From: Thermoplasmatota archaeon
GTDB taxonomy: Archaea > Thermoplasmatota > Thermoplasmata > RBG-16-68-12 > JAGMCJ01
NCBI GenBank assembly: GCA_022848825.1
Contig: JAJISH010000437.1
Span: 1 to 17,333 of the forward strand
Direction: 5' to 3'
Length of the DNA: 17,333 nt
Made by a program: the position numbers and the translations under genes. The notes below the pieces were generated by a model. That model was not told the origin of the DNA. It worked only from the letters and a program-made list of their open reading frames with translations, and searched no databases. Shown one piece after another: positions 1 through 7,095 of this stretch (within the stretch, counting starts at the first letter, position 1; each line of letters begins with the position of its first letter).

Positions 1-1
1 A

Positions 2-937
2 ATCGCCGTTGGCAGCGTTCCCAAGCTCTTCAAGGCCTTCCCTCTTGCGGAGCCGGATGAGTACCTTGTCGTTGATGATTACTCTGAGATTCCTGACCGG
101 GTGGACGACCTCGTCTCGAAACATGCCGTCATCGTTCCACACGGGTCATTCGTCGAGTATGTGGGTCCAAGGGTCTTCGAGGACCTTCAGGCTCCTACGT
201 TCGGGAACAGGAGGGTGCTCGAATGGGAATCCGACCGGGAGAAAGAGAGGCAGTGGCTCGAGTCGGCTGGTATCGGCATGCCGGCGCTGATAGAGAGACC
301 CGAGGACATAGACAGGCCGGTCCTGGTGAAGTACCACGGCGCAAAGGGAGGCCGCGGGTTCTTCATCGCGAAGGACTTCCACGATTTCAAGGTGGGAATA
401 GACCATAAGCAGCCATTCACGATACAGGAGTACATACTCGGCACGAGGTACTACATCCACTTCTTCTTCTCGCCCATCAAGGAGGAGGGTTACCGGCTCA
501 GCACGGGCTCGCTCGAGATCCTGGGAATGGACAGGCGGGACGAGTCCAACATCGACGAGATGTACAAACTGGGTGCACAGGAGGCGCTGAAGAAGCTCGG
601 GATATTCCCCACGTTCATCGTCACCGGGAATGTGCCAGTAGTGCTGCGCGAGTCACTGCTTCCGAAGGCATTCGACATTGGTGAGGCCACCATCGAGCGG
701 TCGATCGAGCTCTTTGGCGGGATGGTGGGCCCCTTCTGTCTGGAGACGATAATAACGGATGAGCTGGAAATCAAGGTCTTCGAGATATCATCGAGGATAG
801 TCGCTGGCACCAATCTGTTCGTGAGCGGGTCACCATACTCCGACTACATCGAGGCGGACATGTCCACGGGCAGGAGAATCGCGAGGGAGCTTAAGATGGC
901 CCTTGAGCTGGAGAAGCTGCCAGAAGTCACGAGCTAG
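2..937 (+). CDS. purP: Formate-dependent IMP-pathway ligase PurP, 5' end cut by window edge
   Basis: PurP is 5-formaminoimidazole-4-carboxamide ribonucleotide synthetase. It uses ATP and formate to formylate AICAR in the cytoplasm, replacing the PurH transformylase in archaea. The frame is open from base 2 with no start in view, so about the first 50 residues lie outside. What remains reads as the ATP-grasp body. A GSF segment after VVPH-like 'IVPHG', then FGNRR near base 200, ATP-binding GAKGGRGFFIA near 340, LGMDRRDESNID near 520, VTGNVPVVLRESLLP near 620 and the terminal RIAREIKMAL-like segment (RIARELKMAL) all match the family from memory of the Methanocaldococcus protein. The stop is TAG at 935-937. 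The C-terminus is of normal length. Two genes of the same pathway area (purE, guaA) lie at the other end of the window but are not in the same operon. Identification is secure; the true start cannot be seen. Confidence 0.96.
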   Translation: MAVGSVPKLFKAFPLAEPDEYLVVDDYSEIPDRVDDLVSKHAVIVPHGSFVEYVGPRVFEDLQAPTFGNRRVLEWESDREKERQWLESAGIGMPALIERPEDIDRPVLVKYHGAKGGRGFFIAKDFHDFKVGIDHKQPFTIQEYILGTRYYIHFFFSPIKEEGYRLSTGSLEILGMDRRDESNIDEMYKLGAQEALKKLGIFPTFIVTGNVPVVLRESLLPKAFDIGEATIERSIELFGGMVGPFCLETIITDELEIKVFEISSRIVAGTNLFVSGSPYSDYIEADMSTGRRIARELKMALELEKLPEVTS

Positions 938-955
938 ATATGCCGTGGCGCGAGA

Positions 956-978
956 TTCTCTGCGATTCCCACAGAGAA
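956..978 (+). terminator. Inverted repeat after purP, possible terminator or operator
   Basis: TTCTCTG (956-962) and CAGAGAA (972-978) form a perfect 7-bp stem with a 9-base loop. It lies 18 bases after the purP stop and just before a TTTT run (983-986) that also belongs to the likely TATA box of the next gene. It could help end purP transcripts or act as a regulator site for the next promoter. Only the pairing is seen; the role is inferred. Confidence 0.35.
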
Positions 979-982
979 AGAG

Positions 983-989
983 TTTTAAG
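983..989 (+). promoter_or_regulatory. Probable TATA box for zinc-ribbon membrane protein
   Basis: TTTTAAG centred at 986 lies 33 bp before the ATG at 1019. This predicts a transcript start near 1011 and a leader of about 8 bases. An A-rich stretch at 1000-1008 is closer but too near the start for a normal TATA spacing. Confidence 0.5.
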
Positions 990-1018
990 GAGGCAGGGCA
1001 TAAAAATACTTGAACAGA

Positions 1019-1810
1019 ATGGACTATATCGAACAACTAATCGTTCTCGCAGTCATAATGGTCATTTTCATCATCGTGGTGATAGTCGAGATGAGGGTTC
1101 TTCGCAAGAGGCGGATGTCACGTTCCAAGAAGGAACCGCTCGAGGACCAGGCATACAACGCCATCCTGAACGCTCGGGCAATCAGCAACACGCTCGCCCG
1201 GGACGGGACAAACCTGAGCAGCGTGAACAAGACGCTTGATCAAGCCGACCAAGCCTTGAGGCGGGGGGACTACCGAGGCTCCCTCGACATGACCGATCAA
1301 GCCAAGGATTCGATGAAGACGGTCAAGGTGACGCCCAGCACTGTAGCCGAACCTGCCGCCCGGGACGGGTTCGTCGAGTCCGAGCCAACGACCAAGGAGG
1401 TGCTCAAGGACAAGTTCCCGGAGAACTACATGGAATCCAGATTCTCCAGATCGCTGGCCTTGGAGGCCATTGGGAAGGCGGGGGAGTCGGGGCTGGATGT
1501 CTCGGAGGCTGATAGACTCCTTATGCTCTGCGATGAGTGTGAGAGCACGGATGACTACACTCAGGCGCTGTCTTATGCGGTCCAGTCCAGGAAAGTCGCG
1601 GAGGGGGCTCTCTCCGGAGTGAAACCCGAGACTGCTGGAGCCGAGCGAGACGCACAGACCTGTTCCTCGTGCGGTGCAGACGCCCGTCCGGAGGACGCGT
1701 TCTGCAGAAAGTGCGGCGCCAAGGCCGTCGTTGTCTGCGATGGTTGCGGGAAGAAACCCGATGAGGCCGACGTCTTCTGCAGGTCGTGCGGCACCCGTGT
1801 GAAACCCTAG
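1019..1810 (+). CDS. Membrane-anchored protein with tandem C-terminal zinc ribbons
   Basis: Predicted 263 residues. An N-terminal hydrophobic segment (about residues 5-25, LIVLAVIMVIFIIVVIV) is followed directly by a basic stretch (RVLRKRRMSRSKK), so the rest probably faces the cytoplasm. Residues 45-195 are charged, helical-looking and without recognisable catalytic motifs, and include a repeat-like 'A..A...GDY..A' pattern typical of TPR-like or helical-bundle segments. The C-terminus holds two consecutive zinc ribbons. Cysteine pairs are at about 215/218 with 229/232 and at 240/243 with 254/257, each of the CxxCG type. The TTG at 1010 is an alternative in-frame start; I prefer the ATG because of the TATA spacing. 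The gene converges on the following minus-strand gene and shares 4 bases (CTAG) with it. I do not know a function. Similar anchored zinc-ribbon proteins are common in archaea and may act in protein-protein contacts at the membrane. Confidence 0.85.
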   Translation: MDYIEQLIVLAVIMVIFIIVVIVEMRVLRKRRMSRSKKEPLEDQAYNAILNARAISNTLARDGTNLSSVNKTLDQADQALRRGDYRGSLDMTDQAKDSMKTVKVTPSTVAEPAARDGFVESEPTTKEVLKDKFPENYMESRFSRSLALEAIGKAGESGLDVSEADRLLMLCDECESTDDYTQALSYAVQSRKVAEGALSGVKPETAGAERDAQTCSSCGADARPEDAFCRKCGAKAVVVCDGCGKKPDEADVFCRSCGTRVKP

Positions 1811-2088
1811 GGACCCATCCCATCGTCCAGCTGCTTCTTCATCTCTTTCTGCAAACTAATCTCCTGTTCCCACTGTTCCAGTGTATCCAGCATTTCCTTG
1901 AGCTGTCGCAGGCAGTCTATGCATACCCACTTCTCTCCGATCTTCTTCATCGGGGTTCTTCTGTAGAGTATCTTGTCACAGAAGGAGCAGACGTGCATAT
2001 CCTTCGTCCTGTGCTCCGCATAGGCCTCCATCTTCCGGCCTTCGACGATGCTCTCGATGATCATCTTGCGTTTCTCGTCCTTGCTCAA
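1807..2088 (-). CDS. Small four-cysteine (zinc-binding) protein, function unknown
   Basis: Predicted 93 residues, very charged. CxxC pairs at residues 34/37 (CSFC) and 56/59 (CIDC), 18 residues apart, make a treble-clef or zinc-ribbon-like finger. The C-terminal third (about 60-88) is rich in L, E, Q and K with heptad-like spacing, so a short coiled coil is likely. The predicted start is TTG at 2088. No in-frame ATG lies upstream before a stop, and the next ATG is codon 9 (2064), so the start is uncertain. The gene is divergent from the RAM-domain gene, and its stop overlaps the stop of the convergent zinc-ribbon gene. I do not recognise a named family; nucleic-acid or protein binding is only a guess. 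Confidence 0.7.
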   Translation of the reverse strand: MSKDEKRKMIIESIVEGRKMEAYAEHRTKDMHVCSFCDKILYRRTPMKKIGEKWVCIDCLRQLKEMLDTLEQWEQEISLQKEMKKQLDDGMGP

Positions 2089-2123
2089 ACGAAGCCATCC
2101 AGTATGTGTGTAGGTCAGATGGT

Positions 2124-2160
2124 TGATATCAGTCAGCTGGCCAGTTTGTCATCCAATTGG
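2124..2160. promoter_or_regulatory. Three 8-bp palindromes in a divergent promoter region
   Basis: TGATATCA (2124-2131), CTGGCCAG (2137-2144) and CCAATTGG (2153-2160) are each perfectly self-complementary. They lie between two divergent genes, one of which encodes an Lrp/AsnC ligand domain. An AT-rich TATA-like stretch (TTTTAATA read on the minus strand, 2171-2162) abuts them, so they would sit around or downstream of the minus-strand transcript start, a usual place for repressor sites. The palindromes are seen; operator function is inferred. Confidence 0.3.
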
Positions 2161-2203
2161 TCTATTAAAATGTTTCTGGGATCTCTGCGACCTCTCAGAA
2201 AGC

Positions 2204-2213
2204 ATTAAATAAA
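2204..2213 (+). promoter_or_regulatory. TATA box for RAM-domain gene
   Basis: ATTAAATAAA centred near 2208 predicts a transcript start near 2234, about 11 bases before the ATG at 2245. An ATG at 2231 meets a stop after five codons and is not a gene start. Confidence 0.55.
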
Positions 2214-2244
2214 GTCCGCTGAGATTCTCAATGGGGTTGGTAGG

Positions 2245-2568
2245 ATGAAAGAGGAGTCCGACATGGACCGATATATATCGAGCTACTACGGCGAGGATCA
2301 GGTCTCTGCCGTCATAACGATAAAAGTCGACACGAAGGAGGCTGACAAGGTCGCCACGAAGATATCAGAGTTCGACATCGTAGAGGATGTCTTCTTGGTG
2401 ACCGGGGACACGGACATAGTCGCCAAGGCGAGGTTCAGCAACTACAAGGGCCTGAAGGACTTCGTCGTTGAGTCCTTGGCGTCGATTAGGGGGGTCAAGG
2501 AGACCAAGACACTAATGGTCGTCACGATATACAAGGAAGGCGGCCATGCAAGACCCGCTCATGATTGA
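2245..2568 (+). CDS. Stand-alone Lrp/AsnC-type ligand-binding (RAM) domain protein
   Basis: Predicted 107 residues. The whole protein after residue about 18 fits the AsnC/Lrp C-terminal RAM fold (beta-alpha-beta-beta-alpha-beta). Signatures are AVITIKVD, the helix EADKVATKISEF, then VEDVFLVTGDTDIVAKARF, and a second helix before the final strand ETKTLMVVTIYK. The G-D-x-D core of the ligand loop is present (residues about 51-55). No helix-turn-helix precedes it, and the N-terminal 18 residues are short and polar, so this is not a complete regulator. Stand-alone RAM proteins are known in archaea; they bind small ligands, often amino acids, and can form mixed oligomers with full Lrp-type regulators. 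ATG at 2263 is an alternative start. The target regulator and ligand cannot be read from the sequence. Confidence 0.88.
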   Translation: MKEESDMDRYISSYYGEDQVSAVITIKVDTKEADKVATKISEFDIVEDVFLVTGDTDIVAKARFSNYKGLKDFVVESLASIRGVKETKTLMVVTIYKEGGHARPAHD

Positions 2569-2571
2569 AAG

Positions 2572-2580
2572 CTTTTAAAC
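2572..2580 (+). promoter_or_regulatory. TATA box for UPF0147 gene
   Basis: CTTTTAAAC begins three bases after the previous stop and predicts a transcript start near 2602, leaving about 12 bases of leader. That leader holds a purine-rich ribosome-binding site. Confidence 0.6.
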
Positions 2581-2602
2581 ACAGAAAGCTATCACCCATG
2601 GT

Positions 2603-2609
2603 GAGGTGG
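2603..2609 (+). promoter_or_regulatory. Shine-Dalgarno site deciding a GTG start
   Basis: GAGGTGG lies 4 bases before GTG 2614. It complements the 3' end of archaeal 16S rRNA and supports GTG as the start of the UPF0147 gene, in contrast to the near-leaderless genes elsewhere in the window. Confidence 0.55.
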
Positions 2610-2613
2610 TCCC

Positions 2614-2868
2614 GTGGATGCGGAAGGGAGATTGAGGCAGATTATGGGCGTTCTCGACCAACTCGCAGAGGACACTTCCGTTCCCCGGAACATAAGAAGA
2701 GGGGCAACTGAAGCCAAGGACAGACTTCTTCGTAGGGATGAGGCACTGGACGTGAGAGTCGCGGGAGCCAACTTCATACTTGACGAACTTGCGAACGATC
2801 CGAACATACCTCTGCACGGCAGGACGCTCATATGGAACATCATGAGCCAGCTGGAGACGGTCAAGTAG
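2614..2868 (+). CDS. UPF0147 family protein
   Basis: Predicted 84 residues starting at GTG. It fits UPF0147, a small all-helical protein conserved across archaea with no established function. Diagnostic segments are the N-terminal helix (LRQIMGVLDQLAEDTSVPRN), IRRGATEAKDRLL in the middle, and near the end the family's hallmark NDPNIPLHGRTLIWNIMS. The length is normal for the family. The gene has its own TATA box and ribosome-binding site. The tRNA-Gly starts 28 bases after its stop with no clear TATA box between, so the two may be co-transcribed. Family assignment is from memory of these conserved segments and is secure; the role is unknown. Confidence 0.92.
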   Translation: MDAEGRLRQIMGVLDQLAEDTSVPRNIRRGATEAKDRLLRRDEALDVRVAGANFILDELANDPNIPLHGRTLIWNIMSQLETVK

Positions 2869-2873
2869 GCGTG

Positions 2874-2886
2874 TGGGACTCTCCCA
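2874..2886 (+). other. Short hairpin in the leader of tRNA-Gly
   Basis: TGGGA-CTC-TCCCA gives a 5-bp stem with a 3-base loop between the UPF0147 stop and the tRNA. A second CCCA at 2890-2893 could compete for the same pairing. It may be a processing signal, a weak terminator or chance. Confidence 0.25.
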
Positions 2887-2896
2887 TTTCCCATGA

Positions 2897-2970
2897 GCGG
2901 TTGTGATCTAGCCTGGTTAGGATCTGAGGTTCCCAACCTCATTGCCCGGGTTCAAATCCCGGCAGCCGCA
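2897..2970 (+). tRNA. tRNA-Gly, anticodon CCC
   Basis: A complete 74-base cloverleaf can be drawn by hand. The acceptor stem is GCGGTTG/CAGCCGC with one T-G pair. The D stem is ATCT/GGAT, with GG in its loop. The anticodon stem is TGAGG/CCTCA with loop TTCCCAA, so the anticodon is CCC at 2932-2934. The variable loop is 4 bases. The T stem is CCGGG/CCCGG with loop TTCAAAT. The discriminator base is A at 2970 and the 3' CCA is not encoded. There is no intron. It reads GGG glycine codons. No TATA box is visible in the 28 bases before it. Confidence 0.96.
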
Positions 2971-2988
2971 CTAACTGATTCTGTGCGG

Positions 2989-2996
2989 TTTATATA
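2989..2996 (+). promoter_or_regulatory. TATA box for the P-type ATPase
   Basis: TTTATATA is centred 27 bp before the ATG at 3020 and 18 bases after the tRNA end. With normal archaeal spacing the transcript would begin at or next to ATG 3020. This favours a leaderless message and the second of the two nearby ATGs (3014 or 3020). Confidence 0.7.
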
Positions 2997-3019
2997 TGGC
3001 AATTGCATTTTGAATGCAA

Positions 3020-5752
3020 ATGCCCGAGCCATGGTGGAACCTGTCGTCTTCTGAGACTGCCAAGAAGCTTGAGACAGGGCCCGGTGGGCTATCGAACGAG
3101 GAATCGGCGCAGCGACTCGAGCGATATGGACCCAACGAGCTGGTCGAGACCGCACGGACATCACCACTCAAGATATTCCTGAGGCAATTCCTGAGCCTCA
3201 TGGTCCTCATTCTCATAATTGCCGCAATCATTTCAGCCGTCATCGGAATAATGAAAGAGGAAGGGATGGAGGAGATATATGACGCCATCGTCATAACGAT
3301 CATCGTCATCCTGAACGCTGTCTTCGGATTCGTTCAGGAGTACAAGGCCGAGAGGGCGATTCTCGCGCTCAAGGCAATGGCGGCCCCGCGAGCTACAGTT
3401 CTGCGCGGCGGCGAATTAACCCTCATCCCGGCCCGCGAACTCGTTCCAGGTGACTTAGTATCCCTCAAGATGGGGGACGTGATCCCGGCCGATTGTCGGA
3501 TCAAGGAGGAATCGAATCTCAGAGTGAATGAGGCTTCTCTGACAGGGGAGTCTGTTCCAATCTCCAAGGACTCGGCACCCATTCCAGGGGATGTCATTAT
3601 CGGTGACAGGAAGAACATGGCGCACACTGGGACCATCGTGGAGAGCGGAAGGGCGATTGCCATCGCTGTTGCCACTGGGATGCAGACAGAGCTCGGCGCC
3701 ATTGCGGGAATGGTCCAGACCGAGCCCGAGAAGAGGGCCCCGCTCCAGGACAAACTCGACAGGCTGGGGAAGCAGATTGCCTTTGGCGTTCTGTTTGCAT
3801 GCATCGCGGTCTTCTTGGTGGGCTCGATCAGGAGTGGTGATTATGTGCTGATGTTGCTCGTGGCCGTCAGCCTCGCAGTCGCGGCCATCCCGGAGGGTCT
3901 ACCAGCCGTGGTAACGATCAGTCTTGCGCTGGGACTTCAGAGGATGGCGAAGCGCCACGCCCTCATCAGAAACCTGCCAGCGGTTGAGGCCCTCGGGAGT
4001 GCCACAGTCATCTGTTCAGACAAGACGGGAACCCTGACGAAAGGCGAGATGAACATTAGACGCGTCTATGCGGACGGGACAACGTATACGATCTCCGGTG
4101 AAGGGTTCGAACCTGCTGGTAAGTTCCACAGGGACGGCGAGGAGATTGACCCGAGACAGATTCCAGGGTTAAGGGAACTGATAGTCACTGGAATCCTGTG
4201 CAACGACTCTTCTTTGAAGGAAGAAGAGGGTCACTACAAGGTTTTCGGGGACACTACAGAAGGGACTCTCATTGTCCTTGGCATGAGGGCCGACCTCGAT
4301 GTGAGGAAGGTGCAGGAGGCGAATCCGAGAAGGAAGGACATACCCTTCACCTCGGAAAGAAAACTCATGACGACCGTTCATACAGTGGACCGAGAGAGTA
4401 CCGCACATGCGAAAGGAGCTCCTGAGAGGATCCTCGAGAAGTCCTCGAGAGCTCTCGTTCGCGGGGAGATCGTCCAGATGACGGATGAGATGAGAGGCGA
4501 AATCCTTGAGCTCAATGAGCAATGGGCCTCAGAAGCGTTCAGGGTCTTGGCCCTCGCCTACAGACCGCTCCCTTCAGACCTGCGGGAGATCAACGAGGAT
4601 ACCGTGGAAACCGACTTCATATTCTTGGGCATGGTCGCGATGATGGACCTGCCAAGGAAGGATGCGATAGAAGCCATAGCCAAGAGCAAGAAGGCCGGGA
4701 TCAGGGTCGTGATGATCACCGGAGATCACAAGCTCACTGCTGAGGCGGTTGCGAAGCAGATGAAAATCGCAGAGGACGACTATTCAGTTGTCACGGGAAT
4801 CGAGCTCGAGAAGATGTCCGATGAGGAACTCGAGAATAAAGTCGAGTCGATAGCGGTCTATGCCAGGGTCTCTCCTGAGCACAAGATCAGGATAGTCTCC
4901 GCTCTCCAGGAGAGAGGACACGTCGTTGCGATGACAGGGGATGGCGTGAACGACGCGCCTGCCTTGAAAAGGGCGGACATCGGAATCGCCATGGGAATAA
5001 GTGGGACGGACGTGGCCAAGGAATCAGCTGACATGGTCCTGACCGATGACAACTTCGCGTCCATCGTGAAGGCAACCGAGGAAGGAAGAGGGATATACGA
5101 CAACATAAGGAAGTTCGTCGCCTATCTTCTGTCCGCTAATGTCGGCGAAGTCCTTGTGATGTTCATGGCGACCCTGATATTCGCAGACCCCGAACTACTT
5201 CCGTTCCTCATTCCCATCCAGATACTGTGGATAAACCTCGTTACGGACGGACTGCCCGCCCTCGCGTTGGGAGTTGACCCGATCCCAGAGGACATTATGG
5301 AGAGAAAGCCGAGGGATCCAAAGGAGAGCCCAATCAACCGTGAGATGCTCTTCATGATAATCTCGGTGGGGGTCATCATGCTCGTCGGGACGCTTGGGAT
5401 TTTCCAGCTCTTCACGTATCTAGGTCATGAAGTAAGGGTGGCCAGGACGGTCGCCTTCACGACGTTGGTGATGTTCCAGCTCTTCTTTGTGTTCTCGGTG
5501 AGGTCACCCAGAAGGCCCCTGAGTCTGGCGGGCTTCCTGTCGAACCCCAAACTGGTCCTCGCCGTGCTTGTCTCTGCGATACTGCAACTCATCGTCGTGT
5601 ACCTACCTCCGCTGCATCCCGTCTTCGATACTGCATCACTCGGGATCCTGGAATGGGTTCTGATATTGCTCGTCAGCAGTAGCGTCATCTTCATCATAGA
5701 GGGATACAAGCTCATAAGGTCCAAAATGCTGGACAGAGCAGCGTCCGGATGA
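3020..5752 (+). CDS. Ca2+-transporting P-type ATPase (type IIA, SERCA/PMR1-like)
   Basis: About 910 residues, normal length. This is a cation pump of the cell membrane that probably exports Ca2+ at the cost of ATP. Seen in order: N-terminal cation-ATPase domain; M1-M2 (about 56-108); actuator loop with LTGES (about 175); M3-M4 with PEGLP (Glu near 292); phosphorylation site DKTGT (Asp near 334); KGAPE in the nucleotide domain; MITGDH; hinge GDGVNDAPALK (Asp near 641); then six C-terminal helices. M5 has NVGEV (Glu near 710) and M6 has N-x-x-T-D (about 739, 742, 743). These are the SERCA Ca2+ ligands, so Ca2+ rather than Na+/K+ or heavy metal is favoured. M8 (VMFQLFFVF) has no acidic residue, as in single-site PMR1/PMCA-type pumps, so one Ca2+ per cycle is likely. 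ATG 3014 would add two residues. Mn2+ transport is a possible alternative. Confidence 0.95.
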   Translation: MPEPWWNLSSSETAKKLETGPGGLSNEESAQRLERYGPNELVETARTSPLKIFLRQFLSLMVLILIIAAIISAVIGIMKEEGMEEIYDAIVITIIVILNAVFGFVQEYKAERAILALKAMAAPRATVLRGGELTLIPARELVPGDLVSLKMGDVIPADCRIKEESNLRVNEASLTGESVPISKDSAPIPGDVIIGDRKNMAHTGTIVESGRAIAIAVATGMQTELGAIAGMVQTEPEKRAPLQDKLDRLGKQIAFGVLFACIAVFLVGSIRSGDYVLMLLVAVSLAVAAIPEGLPAVVTISLALGLQRMAKRHALIRNLPAVEALGSATVICSDKTGTLTKGEMNIRRVYADGTTYTISGEGFEPAGKFHRDGEEIDPRQIPGLRELIVTGILCNDSSLKEEEGHYKVFGDTTEGTLIVLGMRADLDVRKVQEANPRRKDIPFTSERKLMTTVHTVDRESTAHAKGAPERILEKSSRALVRGEIVQMTDEMRGEILELNEQWASEAFRVLALAYRPLPSDLREINEDTVETDFIFLGMVAMMDLPRKDAIEAIAKSKKAGIRVVMITGDHKLTAEAVAKQMKIAEDDYSVVTGIELEKMSDEELENKVESIAVYARVSPEHKIRIVSALQERGHVVAMTGDGVNDAPALKRADIGIAMGISGTDVAKESADMVLTDDNFASIVKATEEGRGIYDNIRKFVAYLLSANVGEVLVMFMATLIFADPELLPFLIPIQILWINLVTDGLPALALGVDPIPEDIMERKPRDPKESPINREMLFMIISVGVIMLVGTLGIFQLFTYLGHEVRVARTVAFTTLVMFQLFFVFSVRSPRRPLSLAGFLSNPKLVLAVLVSAILQLIVVYLPPLHPVFDTASLGILEWVLILLVSSSVIFIIEGYKLIRSKMLDRAASG

Positions 5753-5766
5753 ATGGTCGTAAACCT

Positions 5767-5773
5767 TTATATC
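5767..5773 (+). promoter_or_regulatory. TATA box for nucleotide-sugar dehydrogenase
   Basis: TTTATAT is centred 30 bp before the ATG at 5800, predicting a leader of 0-4 bases. It sits in the 47-base gap after the ATPase gene, so the dehydrogenase is independently transcribed. Confidence 0.65.
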
Positions 5774-5799
5774 TGGGCTTAATCTTCTGACGAGACATC

Positions 5800-7095
5800 A
5801 TGACCAAGATTGCCGTCGTTGGACTGGGCTACGTGGGCATCCCCGTTGCCTGCACGTTCTCCAAGAAGGGCTTCGATGTCGTCGGGATTGACATAGACGA
5901 GGCGAAGATCAAGATGATCAATGACGGCATCTGCCCCATAGTCGGGAAGGAACCCGGTTTGGAAGAGCTATTCGAGGAGGCGCACAACAACCACGGCTTC
6001 AGGGCCACTAATGACTTCTCGAAGTGCCAGGAAGCCGACGCCATCCTTGTCTCGGTCGACACCCCGATAGACGAGAGGACCAAGATGCCCGGGTTCAAGG
6101 CACTGAAATCTGCGCTGTCAAGCATCGGTGAGAATCTCTCTAAGGGAACGCTCGTCTCCGTGGAGTCCACGATAGCTCCTGGGACGACGTCAAAGGTCGT
6201 CAAGACTATCCTGGAGGAGAAGTCTGGCCTCAAGGCCGGCGAGGATTTCTATCTCGCTCACTGTCCAGAGAGGCTCAAGGTCGGCAGACTGATATACAAC
6301 CTGGTAAAATGCAACAGGATCATAGGAGGCATCAACCCTGAGAGCGCTGAAAAGGCGAGAGACCTCTATGCACACATTTCTGAGGGCAAGCTCTTCGTCA
6401 CGGATGCCCTGACCGCCGAAGTCGTCAAGACGACCGAGAACGCCTACCGAGATGTCGAGATAGCGTTCGCGAACGAGCTCGCGCTCATCTGTGAGAGCCT
6501 AGGGATCAACGTTTTCGAGACACAGGAGCTGGTCAACACATCACCCAATAGGCACATGCACGAGCCCGGGTCGGGAGTGGGTGGGCACTGTCTGCCGAAG
6601 GATTCGTGGCTTCTGCTGTACGGGGCGGGGATGGACCCCGAGGGAAGCATCATCTCTATTGCCAGGGATATCAACGATATGATGCCGCACCATCTGTTCG
6701 AGCTCACCAAAGAGGCCTTTCGCGAGTCCGGGCAGGATCTTCAAGGCTCGCACGTCTCCGTCATGGGTTTCGCCTTCATCGAGGATTCGGACGATGCCAG
6801 AAACACGCCCGCTCTTCCCGTGATAGAGAAGCTGAAGGAAAGCGGGGCGAGGGTGACAATCCACGATCCCTATGTCGACAGCTTCGAGGGGATCGAACTG
6901 ACGAGGGACCTGGATGAAGCCCTTCGTGACGCGGACGCTGTAGTCTTCGTGACGAGGCACGAGGCGTATCGGAACCTTTCGCCCGACGAGCTGAAATCGA
7001 AGATGAAGGGAAGAATAGTCGTTGACGGCCGCAACATCTTCAGCACGTCACAACTCCAGGCCATTGGAATGATCTACAAGGCCATAGGCAAGTAG
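5800..7095 (+). CDS. UDP-N-acetylhexosamine 6-dehydrogenase (WecC/WbpA-like)
   Basis: Predicted 431 residues, normal for UDP-glucose/UDP-ManNAc dehydrogenases. It should oxidise C6 of UDP-ManNAc or UDP-GlcNAc to the uronic acid with two NAD+. The N-terminus holds the NAD-binding GLGYVGIPVA (about 8-17) and the acidic VVGIDID strand end. ESTIAPGTT (about 123) and CPERLKVGR (about 154) follow. The central helix contains KTTENAYRDVEIAFANE with the conserved Lys and Asn. The catalytic cysteine is in GVGGHCLPKD (Cys near 264). The C-terminal UDP-binding domain has SVMGFAFIEDSDDARNTPA. The CPER...GR pattern is closer to WecC (ManNAc) than to WbpA (GlcNAc), but I cannot settle the substrate by eye. 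The gene abuts head-on the Gfo/Idh gene of the sugar cluster. Confidence 0.92.
   Translation: MTKIAVVGLGYVGIPVACTFSKKGFDVVGIDIDEAKIKMINDGICPIVGKEPGLEELFEEAHNNHGFRATNDFSKCQEADAILVSVDTPIDERTKMPGFKALKSALSSIGENLSKGTLVSVESTIAPGTTSKVVKTILEEKSGLKAGEDFYLAHCPERLKVGRLIYNLVKCNRIIGGINPESAEKARDLYAHISEGKLFVTDALTAEVVKTTENAYRDVEIAFANELALICESLGINVFETQELVNTSPNRHMHEPGSGVGGHCLPKDSWLLLYGAGMDPEGSIISIARDINDMMPHHLFELTKEAFRESGQDLQGSHVSVMGFAFIEDSDDARNTPALPVIEKLKESGARVTIHDPYVDSFEGIELTRDLDEALRDADAVVFVTRHEAYRNLSPDELKSKMKGRIVVDGRNIFSTSQLQAIGMIYKAIGK

Noticed and set aside
2897..2970. Split or intron-containing tRNA
   Set aside because: The cloverleaf folds continuously with a standard 7-base anticodon loop and no insertion.
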